Positions 8,362 through 18,216 of a stretch of 64,000 nucleotides of DNA are shown piece after piece (within the stretch, counting starts at the first letter, position 1; every line of letters starts with the position of its first letter). This stretch comes from Bacteroidota bacterium (lineage in GTDB: Bacteria; Bacteroidota; Bacteroidia; Bacteroidales; F082): NCBI GenBank assembly GCA_016845105.1, contig JAERTF010000047.1, forward strand, positions 62,001 through 126,000, read 5' to 3'. The notes beneath the pieces were generated by a model. It did no database searches and was not told where the DNA came from. It saw nothing but the letters and a program-made list of their open reading frames with translations. The position numbers and the translations under genes are program-made.

Positions 8362-9498
8362 TCAATCCAGCAATAAAAAAGCAGCATCCAAATAGTCGTA
8401 AACATCCTTTGGGTGATGATTTATATACTCTTTGCTCCTATGATTACCTAATCTTACAACAACGGCATTTTTATCTCTGATTGAAAAAATATATTGACCG
8501 AGTATGCCTCGCATATAGGGTATTTGATGTCCTTTATAGTTTATAATCCACCACTGAAACCCATAAAAATCGACTACCTCTCCCGATTCAGAATCTGTTA
8601 GATAGGTTTTAGGGGTAGTGGCTTCTGTTATATATTCTTCAGAAACAATTCGTTGCCCTTTCCACATACCCTTATTTAATACGAGTTGACCAAAGCGTGC
8701 AAAATCCTGAATATTGGTATTGAAGCAGCAATATGCTTTTTCAAGACCATCTTCACTATCAAGGTTCCATAGGGCATCATGTTTAGCCCCAATTTTTTTC
8801 CATACTTTTTCTGATGCATAGTCACTTATTCGTTGCCCGGTTGCAGCTTCAACCACCATTGCAAGCACTTGCGTATTTCCGCTTAAATACTTAAACTCCT
8901 TACCAGATGGATCTACCACTTCTAACTCGTTTATTAAACTTGCAATATCATCACCATAGTAAGCTTCTGCAGTTGGTGAAAAGGGTGTGGTATATGTTTC
9001 CTGCCAGTTCAATCCTGAACTCATTGTTAGCACCTCCCTAATTGTTAGATCCTTTTTCGTTCCTTTTGAAAAAGCAGGAAGAAAATCACCTACCTTTTGA
9101 TCTAAACTCTTAATTTTTCCTTCATCCAATGCAATTCCCACAAGCAATGAAACCACAGCTTTTCCTGCACTAAATGAGTTAGAAAGGGAATTCTCATCAT
9201 AACCATCCCAATATTCTTCATAAATAATTTCTTCATTTTGGATTAATAATCCAGCAATGGGATCATACTGCTCCATTACCTCTCTAATGCTATCTGAAAC
9301 AATTGCTGTTCTATACTTTTCGCTTATTTCCCATGGGTGATACTCACCGGTTTCAATTACACGGTTTGGGAAAAACTTATAATCATCTATATGGGGACCC
9401 ATATGCCAAAGTGCTTTTTGAACATACCCAGGAAGTAGTAAATAAATAATAATTAATACTCCCAAAATAATTGAAACTACTCTGACTGCTTTTTTCAT
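8362..9498 (-). CDS. Serine hydrolase, class C beta-lactamase-like family
   Basis: This 378-residue protein is anchored by an N-terminal hydrophobic segment (6-23). The nucleophile motif SxxK is at S110-A-G-K113, and the second motif is in KYLSGNTQ (Y204). Around it are family patterns such as TIREVLTMSSGLNW (152-165) and GILGQYIF near the end. Members include 6-aminohexanoate-dimer hydrolases, esterases and D-amino peptidases acting in the periplasm; the actual substrate is not predictable. It is divergent from the AsmA-like gene; a TATATTTG element (9521-9528 as CAAATATA) stands before its start. Confidence 0.85.
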   Translation of the reverse strand: MKKAVRVVSIILGVLIIIYLLLPGYVQKALWHMGPHIDDYKFFPNRVIETGEYHPWEISEKYRTAIVSDSIREVMEQYDPIAGLLIQNEEIIYEEYWDGYDENSLSNSFSAGKAVVSLLVGIALDEGKIKSLDQKVGDFLPAFSKGTKKDLTIREVLTMSSGLNWQETYTTPFSPTAEAYYGDDIASLINELEVVDPSGKEFKYLSGNTQVLAMVVEAATGQRISDYASEKVWKKIGAKHDALWNLDSEDGLEKAYCCFNTNIQDFARFGQLVLNKGMWKGQRIVSEEYITEATTPKTYLTDSESGEVVDFYGFQWWIINYKGHQIPYMRGILGQYIFSIRDKNAVVVRLGNHRSKEYINHHPKDVYDYLDAAFLLLD

Positions 9499-9641
9499 TT
9501 GTCAAATCTTTATTAATACACAAATATATTCATATAATTATTAATAACCTCAACTGGTACTGATACAGATCTAATTTACTATCTTTGAACTAATCATTGA
9601 TTCAAAAAAACAAATTGAATAAAAAACCTATCCTCTAACTA

Positions 9642-12600
9642 ATGGAGAATAAACCGGATTTTTCTTCTAAAAGACTCTTACTAATCATATCAAAACTGAT
9701 TGCTAGTTTTATTGCTCTGCTAACTGTTGTAATTGTAGTGTTGGTTTTATATTTCAACTACAATAAAGTTAGCATATCTACCAATCTCGTAAGTCATATT
9801 AACAAAGAAATCCAAGGAAATTTAGTTTTTAAAAACATAATTTTTAGCCCTTTGGCGCAATTCCCTCATATATCAATAAGTCTTGTTGATGTATGCTATT
9901 ATAATAATACTATATTCGAAAACAATAAAGTTAACGATAGTATTGTAAAGCTTGAAAAGGTTCATCTTGCCTTCAATATTCTAAGCCTATTTACCAATAA
10001 TATTCATATTTATGGTGTTGAACTTGAAAATGGAAATATTGATTTGATAAGATATCCGGATAGCACAATGAATTTTATTAATGCACTTAAAAGTGTTAAT
10101 AATAACCAAAAGTACAATTATGTTGAAAAGGATACCACAACTGCAATTTCCAAGGAAATATATCTATCACTTGATTACATAAAGTTAGAAAATATTGGTT
10201 TACAATATGTCGACAAACTAAACAAATCGAATGTTTGTGTGCACATAAATGAAATAAACGCATCGTACGAAAACACTAACGATACAATACGTTTCCAAAT
10301 TGACTCTGAAATAGATTTGGAACACATTCCTATCTATAATAACATTGAAATTAATAACAGTAGCCTATCATTTAAAACGGGAATACTTTGGGTAGTATCA
10401 GATAGTATTCTCCAATTTGAGATGGCAAATATTAAACTAGATAAATCTATATTTAAGGGTTCCGGAGTTATTAACTTTAGTAAACATAAAGATTTAAACA
10501 TAGAATTATCTCTTTATGATAATGACCTTAGTATTATTAACTACTTTCTATCGGAACAAGGCATTGAAAACATAGAAAAAGGGAGTGTTAATTTTAATGG
10601 TAGTATAAATTATAATTTCATTAATCAATCTCCTGATATTGATTGTAAGTTTGGATTTGAAGACATTAAAATAGCTGATCCATCATCCAATAAGTACATT
10701 GAAAATTTAAATTTATCTGGATCACTTAAAACTGGAGATACTGGTGATCTAACCGATGCAAGCTTTATTATTGATACATTATATGGTACTACCCAAGACG
10801 GAAAAATAGATGCATCATTTATGGTTGAAAATTTCGTTTTACCAAAATTTACCACAAACATAGACACTGATCTTAACCTCGATGGGCTAGACAAAGTAAT
10901 AGGTACTAGAGTTTTTGAGGATCCAATTGGTGATATTAGTATGCGGATGCAACTTGCTGGTGAAAAAATAGACGATACAACCTGGATTATTCCAGGTACA
11001 GAAAAATTTGATATGCATTTTGATGGTATCTCTTGTAAAATACCTGGTCTTCTGGAGTTAAAAAAGCTAAATGGTAACATATCAGGCTCACTAAACAACA
11101 TCATATTGAACGAACTGGAAATAATTGCTGGTAACTCTGATTTTTATATTAACGGAGAGGTTGTAAATATCACTCAACTTATTCAAGGAGGTAGCGCGGT
11201 TCCGGAGGCAAGGTTGAAAATTAAATCAAATAGGTTTGATTTGCCAGAATCAATGAGTTGGATTCCAACTGTAAGAAAAGATTTTAAAGATGTGTTTCCT
11301 TACAGCATTATTAATATTGATTTGGAAGCTATAGCTACAATAACTAAAGAAGCGATTAATAATTTTACATATATACCCGAAATGCATATAGATGTGCCGT
11401 ATTGTAATGCACAAATAGATGAATTTCTACCACCTGTAAAGGTTTCCAATGGGTTCTTACAATTTGAAGAAATAGGTATGGGGTACAGCATAGATATAAA
11501 CGACTTTGATATCCTATTCAAAAAGGCAAAACTTAGGGGTGGGTGTACCTATTATGATAGAAGGAACACCTATGACTCACTTGATATTCATGCTAACATT
11601 TCCGCCTTAAACCCAAACTACATTCTAGATTATTACTCTTCTAATTCATCAAAATCATTTGATTCACTGGATATTGCTGGAAACATAATTTTTCAAATGA
11701 ACTTTTCTGGATTTGATACTATTAAAGAAAAAACCTTTGCTAAGGTAATAATGCAGAGTATGGTTCTAAAACAACCGCAAGATACCATATATTGCAATTC
11801 AATAAATATTGATATTGGAGAGGTGTTTTATAATTCAAATGCAAATAAAGGTCCTCTATCTGTACTTTCTGCTAACATTAACCTTGCTCTAGTTAGTCTT
11901 ACTTCATCAAATTTTGACCTAAAAGAGGTGAATACAAAAATAGAAGTAGATAAAGGAGTTTTCGATGTTGGAATATTTAGTAGGTCTTCGTTAATAAAAC
12001 AAGGAAAGGGCAATTTTGTGATCGCACCTTTTGTAGAAACTCCATATTTCCAGTTTGACTATACCATCGAAAAGTTTAGATTTGAGAATCTATTTGAAAA
12101 ACTAAACCAGCCACCAATGATTAAAGGAAATCTTGGTGCTTCATTGAAAATTGAAGGAAAAGGTATAGGTTGGCAGCAATTATCCAATTCCATTAAAGGC
12201 AACATAGATTTTAAGGGAAATAACCTTATACTCATGGGTATTAATCTAGACAAAATGATTCACAAATTAAACCGTACCCAAAATTTTAGTCTTGCCGATA
12301 TTGGTGCGGTTATGGTTGCCGGACCAGTAGGTTTATTGGTTACAAAAGGTGCAGATGTTTCACGCTTGCTTATCAACAATAGAAAAGATTCAACCAAAAT
12401 AATACAATTAGTTTCGGATTGGGAAATAAACAATGGTATAATGGAAATAGATGATGTTGCAATTTCTACTCCAAAAAACAGAGTTGCTGTAAAAGGAAAA
12501 TACTCCATACCAACAGACTCTATAGCATTTGTAATTGCTGTAGTTGATAAAAAAGGGATTATAGAATTGCATCAAACTATATCTGGAACAAGTAAAAAAC

Positions 12601-12722
12601 CTAGTCTTGATGATATTAAACCCCTTAAGACCATATTAAAACCTGTTGGCAACTTATTTGATGATATGTTATTTATTAAAGGTCAGACATTTTATGATGG
12701 TCAGGTAAAGCCTCCCGAATAA
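9642..12722 (+). CDS. AsmA-family protein
   Basis: The 1026-residue protein has one N-terminal membrane segment (about 15-37) and a long periplasmic part of repeated beta strands. It shows the AsmA-like start (FPHISISLVDV, IYGVELENGNIDLIR) and the AsmA C-terminal domain (about 845-1010: GNLGASLKIEGKG, IKGNIDFKGNNLIL, SGTSKKPSLD). AsmA-like proteins are thought to form hydrophobic grooves that move phospholipids between membranes or affect outer-membrane assembly. The start at 9642 follows a good -7 element (TATCTTTG, 9580-9587). It is a single gene; the next cluster has its own promoter. Confidence 0.85.
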   Translation: MENKPDFSSKRLLLIISKLIASFIALLTVVIVVLVLYFNYNKVSISTNLVSHINKEIQGNLVFKNIIFSPLAQFPHISISLVDVCYYNNTIFENNKVNDSIVKLEKVHLAFNILSLFTNNIHIYGVELENGNIDLIRYPDSTMNFINALKSVNNNQKYNYVEKDTTTAISKEIYLSLDYIKLENIGLQYVDKLNKSNVCVHINEINASYENTNDTIRFQIDSEIDLEHIPIYNNIEINNSSLSFKTGILWVVSDSILQFEMANIKLDKSIFKGSGVINFSKHKDLNIELSLYDNDLSIINYFLSEQGIENIEKGSVNFNGSINYNFINQSPDIDCKFGFEDIKIADPSSNKYIENLNLSGSLKTGDTGDLTDASFIIDTLYGTTQDGKIDASFMVENFVLPKFTTNIDTDLNLDGLDKVIGTRVFEDPIGDISMRMQLAGEKIDDTTWIIPGTEKFDMHFDGISCKIPGLLELKKLNGNISGSLNNIILNELEIIAGNSDFYINGEVVNITQLIQGGSAVPEARLKIKSNRFDLPESMSWIPTVRKDFKDVFPYSIINIDLEAIATITKEAINNFTYIPEMHIDVPYCNAQIDEFLPPVKVSNGFLQFEEIGMGYSIDINDFDILFKKAKLRGGCTYYDRRNTYDSLDIHANISALNPNYILDYYSSNSSKSFDSLDIAGNIIFQMNFSGFDTIKEKTFAKVIMQSMVLKQPQDTIYCNSINIDIGEVFYNSNANKGPLSVLSANINLALVSLTSSNFDLKEVNTKIEVDKGVFDVGIFSRSSLIKQGKGNFVIAPFVETPYFQFDYTIEKFRFENLFEKLNQPPMIKGNLGASLKIEGKGIGWQQLSNSIKGNIDFKGNNLILMGINLDKMIHKLNRTQNFSLADIGAVMVAGPVGLLVTKGADVSRLLINNRKDSTKIIQLVSDWEINNGIMEIDDVAISTPKNRVAVKGKYSIPTDSIAFVIAVVDKKGIIELHQTISGTSKKPSLDDIKPLKTILKPVGNLFDDMLFIKGQTFYDGQVKPPE

Positions 12723-12850
12723 CAGAGCAACTGTCTGTTATAAATTAAAACCGTACAGCTATTACACATAATATTTATTAATACAAGTATTTAATTGGCA
12801 ACAAATTAGGTATTAAAACTGGCATAGTGGTGAATCCGGAAATAAATGTA

Positions 12851-13021
12851 TACCTTTGCACAAACTACAGATTTGAAAATTTGTGCTTAATTTACTAATT
12901 AACCTTTAATATTAGTTGATCACAGCTCTCCTTTTTAAATTATTGCTTACCGATAACAGCATATACAAATTTTGTTTGTTAACTGATATTTGTAAGAAAA
13001 CATTTTTAAAAATAATAGAAT
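12851..13021 (+). promoter_or_regulatory. Promoter and long leader of the RRM/cold-shock cluster
   Basis: TACCTTTG at 12851-12858 matches the -7 consensus of the phylum; the -33 box is weak. It leaves an untranslated leader of about 155 bases before the RRM gene. Long leaders are typical of cold-shock genes, where they act as RNA thermometers or chaperone targets. No fold was worked out. The rest of the 299-base gap (12723-12850) shows nothing else. Confidence 0.45.
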
Positions 13022-13273
13022 ATGAATATTTATGTTGGAAACCTTAATTTCAAGGTTGATGAAAATGATCTTGAGCAATTATTTGCTGAATATGGAGATG
13101 TAAGTTCTTGTAAAATAATAACCGATAAATACAGCGGTAGAAGCAAAGGTTTTGGTTTTATTACTATGGACAATGACGATGATGCAAATACTGCAATTCA
13201 AGAACTTGGAGGCACAACCTTTAGGGATCGCGAACTGGTTGTAAATGAAGCAAAACCAAGAAAAGAATACTAA
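13022..13273 (+). CDS. RNA-binding protein with a single RRM
   Basis: This 83-residue protein is essentially one RNA-recognition motif: RNP2 IYVGNL (3-8), RNP1 KGFGFITM (about 42-49), and a short basic tail (NEAKPRKEY). Such single-RRM proteins in Bacteroidota and cyanobacteria bind RNA and often respond to cold. It begins a three-gene plus-strand set with two cold-shock-domain genes; the next starts 18 bases downstream, so they are very likely co-transcribed. It lacks the glycine-rich tail of cyanobacterial Rbp proteins. Confidence 0.9.
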   Translation: MNIYVGNLNFKVDENDLEQLFAEYGDVSSCKIITDKYSGRSKGFGFITMDNDDDANTAIQELGGTTFRDRELVVNEAKPRKEY

Positions 13274-13290
13274 AAAACTAGGATACTACA

Positions 13291-13491
13291 ATGGCTAAAG
13301 GTAAAGTAAAATGGTATAATGATGTCAAAGGTTTTGGCTTTATTATATCTGAAGCAGGAGAAGAAATATTTGTACATCGCACAAGTTTAGATAGTCCATT
13401 TAGCGGACTTGAAGACGGCGAAGATGTTGTTTTTGATATGAAAAAGGGTGAAAAGGGTTTAGTAGCCTTTAATGTGAAAACAGTAAATTAA
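13291..13491 (+). CDS. Cold-shock protein, CspA family
   Basis: This 66-residue single cold-shock domain has the RNA-binding motifs KGFGFI (13-18) and EIFVHRTSL (about 26-34) and the usual start GKVKWYN. It would act as a cytosolic RNA chaperone. It is the second gene of the RRM/cold-shock set. After its stop there is a small ACGGT/ACCGT hairpin (13497-13511) without a U run, which may partly separate its expression from the next gene. Confidence 0.92.
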   Translation: MAKGKVKWYNDVKGFGFIISEAGEEIFVHRTSLDSPFSGLEDGEDVVFDMKKGEKGLVAFNVKTVN

Positions 13492-13550
13492 AAAAAACGG
13501 TTTTTTACCGTAACCACTATAACTAATTAATAACAAAGAGTTTAAAATCA

Positions 13551-14003
13551 ATGGGCAGATCACAAGAATCATTTAACAAAAAAGACGTTCGTAATAAAAA
13601 GGAAAAGAAAAGAAAAGAAAAAGAAAAGAAAAAACTGGCCAGGAAGGAAAATGAAAAGAAGAGTAGCCTGGACGATATGATTGCTTACGTTGATGAAAAT
13701 GGTATGCTTACCTCGGAGCCACCAGATCCTACCAAAAAGAAAAAAATTAAAGCCGAAGATGTTCAATTAGGTGTTCCTAATAGAGATTCGGGTGAAGAAA
13801 TGGATCCCATAAGAAAAGGTGTTGTTACCTTTTTCAATGATTCGAAGGGATATGGATTTATCAAAGACATGGAAACAAAAGAAAGTGTATTTGTTCATGT
13901 TAACAATGTACTTGAAGAAATAAAAGAGGATAATTTGGTAAGTTTTGAAGTTGAACATGGCCCAAAGGGCTTGACCGCAACTCAGGTTAAAATTATTAAG
14001 TAG
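13551..14003 (+). CDS. Cold-shock-domain protein with charged N-terminal extension
   Basis: This is a 150-residue protein. Residues 1-85 form a highly charged, probably disordered extension rich in Lys/Glu (KKEKKRKEKEKKKLARK). Residues about 87-150 form a cold-shock domain with KGVVTFFNDSKGYGFI and ESVFVHVNNV. The extension likely adds RNA or ribosome contacts. It follows the CspA gene by 60 bases and runs towards the methyltransferase gene on the other strand (22 bases between stops). It probably helps RNA metabolism at low temperature. Confidence 0.85.
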   Translation: MGRSQESFNKKDVRNKKEKKRKEKEKKKLARKENEKKSSLDDMIAYVDENGMLTSEPPDPTKKKKIKAEDVQLGVPNRDSGEEMDPIRKGVVTFFNDSKGYGFIKDMETKESVFVHVNNVLEEIKEDNLVSFEVEHGPKGLTATQVKIIK

Positions 14004-14025
14004 TTTTATCAATTATCTGATATTA

Positions 14026-14562
14026 CTAATCAAACAAATCCAATTGCTTTGTAGTATTGTAACCTTCCAATTTAAGTAGTTTTGATTTCACTGCAATTCC
14101 TCCGGCATAGCCAACAAGTTTGCCGTTACTTCCAATAATTCGATGACAAGGCACTATTATTGAAATAGCATTAGCTCCATTCGCAGCAGCAACTGCTCTT
14201 ATTGCTTTTAGCTTATTCAAACTAGTTGACAGTCCTTGATAAGTATCTGTGTGACCATATTTCAATTTCATCAGTTGGTTCCAAACACTTTTTTGAAAAT
14301 TGGTTCCCACCATCAATAGTGGTATATCAAATTCTTCCCTATTTCCACTGAAATATTCATTAAGTTGTGTTTTGGTTTGGTCAATAATATCAGAATTTTG
14401 TTCTTTGTATTGGGCTTGCAACCCCTGTTTAATTCGGTTATCAATTTTTGAGCGCATTTTTCGATATTGCCAATCACATAAACAAAGTTTATTATCGAAA
14501 TCACCTAGCAACAACTCACCATATGCTGTTTTAAATGGTTCTATTTTAATAATATTTTCCAT
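14026..14562 (-). CDS. ogt: Methylated-DNA-[protein]-cysteine S-methyltransferase
   Basis: This 178-residue protein has the suicide active site IVPCHRII (acceptor Cys139), the helix-turn-helix region with an arginine finger (YQGLSTSLNKLKAIRAVAAA) and the trailing LVGYAGG. It removes alkyl groups from O6-guanine and is used up in the reaction. It is the Ogt type, with no AdaA part. It lies 11 bases after the porin gene, so it may be read as the last gene of an endonuclease-like/porin/ogt transcript; the functional link is unclear. Confidence 0.9.
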   Translation of the reverse strand: MENIIKIEPFKTAYGELLLGDFDNKLCLCDWQYRKMRSKIDNRIKQGLQAQYKEQNSDIIDQTKTQLNEYFSGNREEFDIPLLMVGTNFQKSVWNQLMKLKYGHTDTYQGLSTSLNKLKAIRAVAAANGANAISIIVPCHRIIGSNGKLVGYAGGIAVKSKLLKLEGYNTTKQLDLFD

Positions 14563-14573
14563 TCGAATCTATT

Positions 14574-15782
14574 CTAAAATGCTATTTGAAAACGCATCTG
14601 GAAAATATTTGCTTTCCCCAGGTTCTTCACATTTGAATATACATAGTTCATCATAACTTTAGTAGCAGGATTTAAATACCAGTTTAAACCAGTAGTTATA
14701 TCACTCATTACTCCGCCATTTAAATCAGCATTGTCAAGATCAACATATGAGTATCTTAAAGCCAATTCGAATGCCCCAAACCCTCCATCTTTCCCAAGAT
14801 TGTTTTTAGGTGCCACTCTATCAAAAAATGTTTTTGATTTAACATAATTCTTATGTTCACCTGTTATAAACCAACTTACGGATGCATAATAAGCATAAAA
14901 TTTGTAACTCGAATTGGTAAGTGATGAAATTGTGGATGATGGCATTACAGTTGAACTGGTATATTCTGCTTCCACTGAAAAAGAATTATATATCAATAAA
15001 AATTCAGCATTGAATTCATTAATACTTGTAACATTATCAATTTTTAAATTTAAATACTTAGGAGCCAGATGTGCTTCGGGACGTAGTTTGAAATCTACCT
15101 CAGTATCATCATGATATTGATATGCATAAGAAGAACCAAGGTGCAACACTTTATAACCACTTTCAACATCATAAATGGGAAGTCCTGTTAATCTAAAATC
15201 CAGATTATATTTATTCCCTTGATATTTACCAGAGTTATCAGTTGGATAAAAATATCCCGCAAACCAAGATAAACGCTTATTGAGATGTTGATTAAATAAC
15301 ATCATCCCCAGGTTTCTATCGTTATCAAATGCATTCGCCAAAGGGCGCTCCATAAAAGTGATATTTTTTGAGCTTGTGAGCATAGATAACCCAAATGGTT
15401 CCTTGAAGTTTCCGACTCTAATATTACCTACAACAGGGATTTTAGCGAGTTGCAAATAGGCGTCTTTTATAACTGCTGTACCACCGGCAAAATCCATTTG
15501 GAACTTGAACTTTACATTTTTATAAATTGTACCTGATGTATAAATACGAGCGCGTCGAAATTCTACCCCATTATGCGCATCGAAAAGATTATTTAACGAA
15601 TCGTCTTGACGAATAAACATAATATCAGCCTGTATACGCCCTCCCATTTTTATTTTAAAATCACCATCCTTGCTGTAGGCTTTAAGCCCATTATTCCAAT
15701 ATACGTTGAAATCTTTGTTGGTTTGGCCAAATATTTGGTCTCCAGTTAATATCAATACTACCAATAAAAAAATGTATTTCAT
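14574..15782 (-). CDS. Outer-membrane porin, phosphate-selective OprP/OprO type
   Basis: This is a 402-residue barrel counted from the second ATG (15782; an ATG two codons earlier is possible). The signal peptide ends DQIFGQ. Family features are KMGGRIQADIMF, the HNGVEFRRARIYTSGTIYKNVKFKFQMDFAGG region and the VGNFKEPFGLSMLTS segment; the C-terminus ends in Phe (FQMRFQIAF). Members form trimeric outer-membrane channels for phosphate or polyphosphate, though many Bacteroidota homologues are uncharacterised. It sits between the endonuclease/phosphatase-fold gene (34 bases upstream) and ogt. Confidence 0.85.
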   Translation of the reverse strand: MKYIFLLVVLILTGDQIFGQTNKDFNVYWNNGLKAYSKDGDFKIKMGGRIQADIMFIRQDDSLNNLFDAHNGVEFRRARIYTSGTIYKNVKFKFQMDFAGGTAVIKDAYLQLAKIPVVGNIRVGNFKEPFGLSMLTSSKNITFMERPLANAFDNDRNLGMMLFNQHLNKRLSWFAGYFYPTDNSGKYQGNKYNLDFRLTGLPIYDVESGYKVLHLGSSYAYQYHDDTEVDFKLRPEAHLAPKYLNLKIDNVTSINEFNAEFLLIYNSFSVEAEYTSSTVMPSSTISSLTNSSYKFYAYYASVSWFITGEHKNYVKSKTFFDRVAPKNNLGKDGGFGAFELALRYSYVDLDNADLNGGVMSDITTGLNWYLNPATKVMMNYVYSNVKNLGKANIFQMRFQIAF

Positions 15783-15816
15783 TTGCATGGTTGTTTTATA
15801 TCTATTGTTTTAATTA

Positions 15817-16884
15817 CTAATGGTTTAGTTGAGCTCTTAAATAGATAGGGTTATGGTCGCTATATTCAAATTTTAAATCAATAACTTTGGTACTTATAGA
15901 ACTTACGTTTGGTGATAACAAATAATAATCTAAACAAGTAGTTTCATTTTCACCGATAACAAATGGTTTATCATTACTTCTGTTTGTTGGAGCGCTTTCA
16001 TCAAATATCCATTGCCAACCTTTGGGCATAAAGTCATTATTCATTTTTACCTGAGATGGTTTGAATCTATGCCCATTATAATTTTTTGATGGTTTGTAGC
16101 CAGGTGGATTTTGATTCCAATCGCCACCAGCAACAACATAATTCCCATTTGAATACTCATGTAGCATCACTTTTTTCAAAATTTCAAGTTCTTCTATTCG
16201 TAATATACTATCATAAACATAGGCAGAATTATGAGTGTTAATAATCACAAGATCATGCCCATTTTCAAGTGGATATCTGTTTAAAAGAAAACATCTATCC
16301 AAAAGAAAAAGCTTGTCTGGCCAAGATGCAATTAATGGATATGCATGTCTAACAGCCTCAGAAGGAGGGAAATCAGAAAAGGTCATTAACCCTGCTTCAA
16401 CATAACCCATGGGGTCATTTACTGGTATTGGAACATACTGACACAGGTAATTTTTCGCAAAAACACCATAGCTTCCATCTTTGGTCGAAATTATTTCTTC
16501 AACCTCATTAACTTGATAACTACGCTTAGCTTTTATATCAATTTCCTGAACCAACCAAAAATCAACAGTATCATTATTTTTTATGAAGCCGAGTATGTTT
16601 GACAAATACTTTTCCATCAGATCTTTTGTTGGACGTACACCTTTTCCACCATCATAAAAGAAATCCATTTCTTTCCCTAACCCAGCATATCCTATGTTCC
16701 AATTAATAATAGAAAATGTATCTTTCTCAAGTTTTTCAACATTATCTTGTTTTTCAACAATAATTTCTATTGGTTGAGGTTGATAATCAGTAAGGCTTAT
16801 ATATACAATAAACCCTATAAATGATAATACCACAAACAATAGTACCCATGCAATAGTTCTTAGAATTCTTTTAATAATGACCAT
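15817..16884 (-). CDS. Endonuclease/exonuclease/phosphatase-fold protein, membrane-anchored
   Basis: This 355-residue protein is counted from the ATG at 16884; a start 13 codons earlier adds an unlikely LKLLICRKFGII stretch. One membrane segment (about 8-30) is followed by an EEP catalytic domain with the motifs NWNIGY, LVQEID (metal-binding Glu), INTHNS, AGGDWNQNP and SDHNP. The domain hydrolyses phosphodiester bonds in nucleic acids, sphingolipids or phosphoinositides; the anchored form suggests a periplasmic or surface role. It is divergent from the LRR gene, with about 54 bases between starts. Confidence 0.85.
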   Translation of the reverse strand: MVIIKRILRTIAWVLLFVVLSFIGFIVYISLTDYQPQPIEIIVEKQDNVEKLEKDTFSIINWNIGYAGLGKEMDFFYDGGKGVRPTKDLMEKYLSNILGFIKNNDTVDFWLVQEIDIKAKRSYQVNEVEEIISTKDGSYGVFAKNYLCQYVPIPVNDPMGYVEAGLMTFSDFPPSEAVRHAYPLIASWPDKLFLLDRCFLLNRYPLENGHDLVIINTHNSAYVYDSILRIEELEILKKVMLHEYSNGNYVVAGGDWNQNPPGYKPSKNYNGHRFKPSQVKMNNDFMPKGWQWIFDESAPTNRSNDKPFVIGENETTCLDYYLLSPNVSSISTKVIDLKFEYSDHNPIYLRAQLNH

Positions 16885-16938
16885 AATAATCCCAAATTTC
16901 CGGCAAATTAATAATTTTAACACACCAAATGATATTGT

Positions 16939-18216
16939 ATGAAAAAAACATTTACAACCTTTATACTTATTGCTATTTCGCTTACATATTGCCTAGCCCA
17001 AAAAACGAATAATGAGAGTGACTCATTGGTTACAGCTATGCGATTGTACTATGATAGTATTGCTACCGTTAAGCGAATAGCTTTTTTGAAAACATTTGAT
17101 AGTATTCCTGACGACACTTTGGGTGCATTTAATATGAGAGGAATGAACCTGAGTATTATTCCTGAAATAAGTAGATTGAATAATATCAACCGCTTGGATG
17201 CCTCAAGGAACAAACTAGAGAGAATTAGGGCCAAAGAATTGGATATTGACAGCTTGAGGAGTCTTAACCTAAGCGACAATAAACTAGTACGCATTAATTT
17301 TCCTAAGAATTCAAAAATTAAAAACCTCGACCTTTCTGGTAATAGTTTTAATAAGATTCCCCGATCGATTCGCAAACTAAAACATCTAACAAACCTTACT
17401 ATTAGTCAACGCCAGGTAGCATCGTTGTCGAAGAGAAATCATAAAATAAAAAGAATACCCAGGTTTATCAAAAAAATGAAAAAACTAAAATCATTGGAGA
17501 TAAACTTTAACGAACTAAAGTTTTCAAAACGTGATGTGAGAAGACTGTCAAATATTGAAGTATTGGTTGCCGCCGGAAATAATATTAATAAGTTACCAGA
17601 AAACATTAATTATCTGAAAAGCATAAAAAATTTAAACCTCTCGAAAAACAATATTCATTGCCTTCCTGCTAATTTTGTACTACTTGATAGTTTGAAGTCA
17701 GTAATCTTTTACAAGAACAATTTTGATGAGATTCCAGATGAAATAACATCATTGACAAACCTTAGAATTATTGATTTCTACTATAATAACATTAGTGAAA
17801 TACCCATCGAAATTGGAAATATAACAACCCTTAAGATGCTTTTTTTAGCATATAATAATATTGAAGTGCTTCCTGATACAATGCGCTCACTAAAAAAACT
17901 ACAGGCATTTTATATTCATGATAATAGGCTTGCTCAAATCCCTAATTGGATAACAGATCTGTCTGGTTTGAAGATTCTTGATATTAGTTATAATAAACTT
18001 ATGTCGATCCCCGATATATCGAATATGCCTGAGCTTTATGAGATTGATATACAGGAAAATAACATTGATCATTTCCCATGGAAACTTATGGAAAAACCCA
18101 ACTTAAAATTGCTGATCATTAAAGGAAATCCATTTATACTTGATGAAGATGAAGAGGATCAACTAAAAATTACATTACAAGAAAAACGAGCTGCAGGAAT
18201 TGTTATTGTGGATTAA
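16939..18216 (+). CDS. Secreted leucine-rich-repeat protein
   Basis: The 425-residue protein has a signal peptide (1-20, ending TYCLAQ) and then about 12-13 leucine-rich repeats of the typical 23-residue LxxLxLxxNxL kind (examples: LRSLNLSDNKL, LKILDISYNKL, IKNLNLSKNNI). It probably mediates protein binding on the cell surface or in the periplasm. No membrane anchor or sorting domain is seen. Its stop codon overlaps the stop of pabC on the other strand (TTAA shared at 18213-18216). Confidence 0.85.
   Translation: MKKTFTTFILIAISLTYCLAQKTNNESDSLVTAMRLYYDSIATVKRIAFLKTFDSIPDDTLGAFNMRGMNLSIIPEISRLNNINRLDASRNKLERIRAKELDIDSLRSLNLSDNKLVRINFPKNSKIKNLDLSGNSFNKIPRSIRKLKHLTNLTISQRQVASLSKRNHKIKRIPRFIKKMKKLKSLEINFNELKFSKRDVRRLSNIEVLVAAGNNINKLPENINYLKSIKNLNLSKNNIHCLPANFVLLDSLKSVIFYKNNFDEIPDEITSLTNLRIIDFYYNNISEIPIEIGNITTLKMLFLAYNNIEVLPDTMRSLKKLQAFYIHDNRLAQIPNWITDLSGLKILDISYNKLMSIPDISNMPELYEIDIQENNIDHFPWKLMEKPNLKLLIIKGNPFILDEDEEDQLKITLQEKRAAGIVIVD

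Noticed and set aside
13497-13511. ACGGT/ACCGT hairpin as terminator of the CspA gene
   Set aside because: Stem of only five pairs and no U run after it; mentioned under the CspA gene only.
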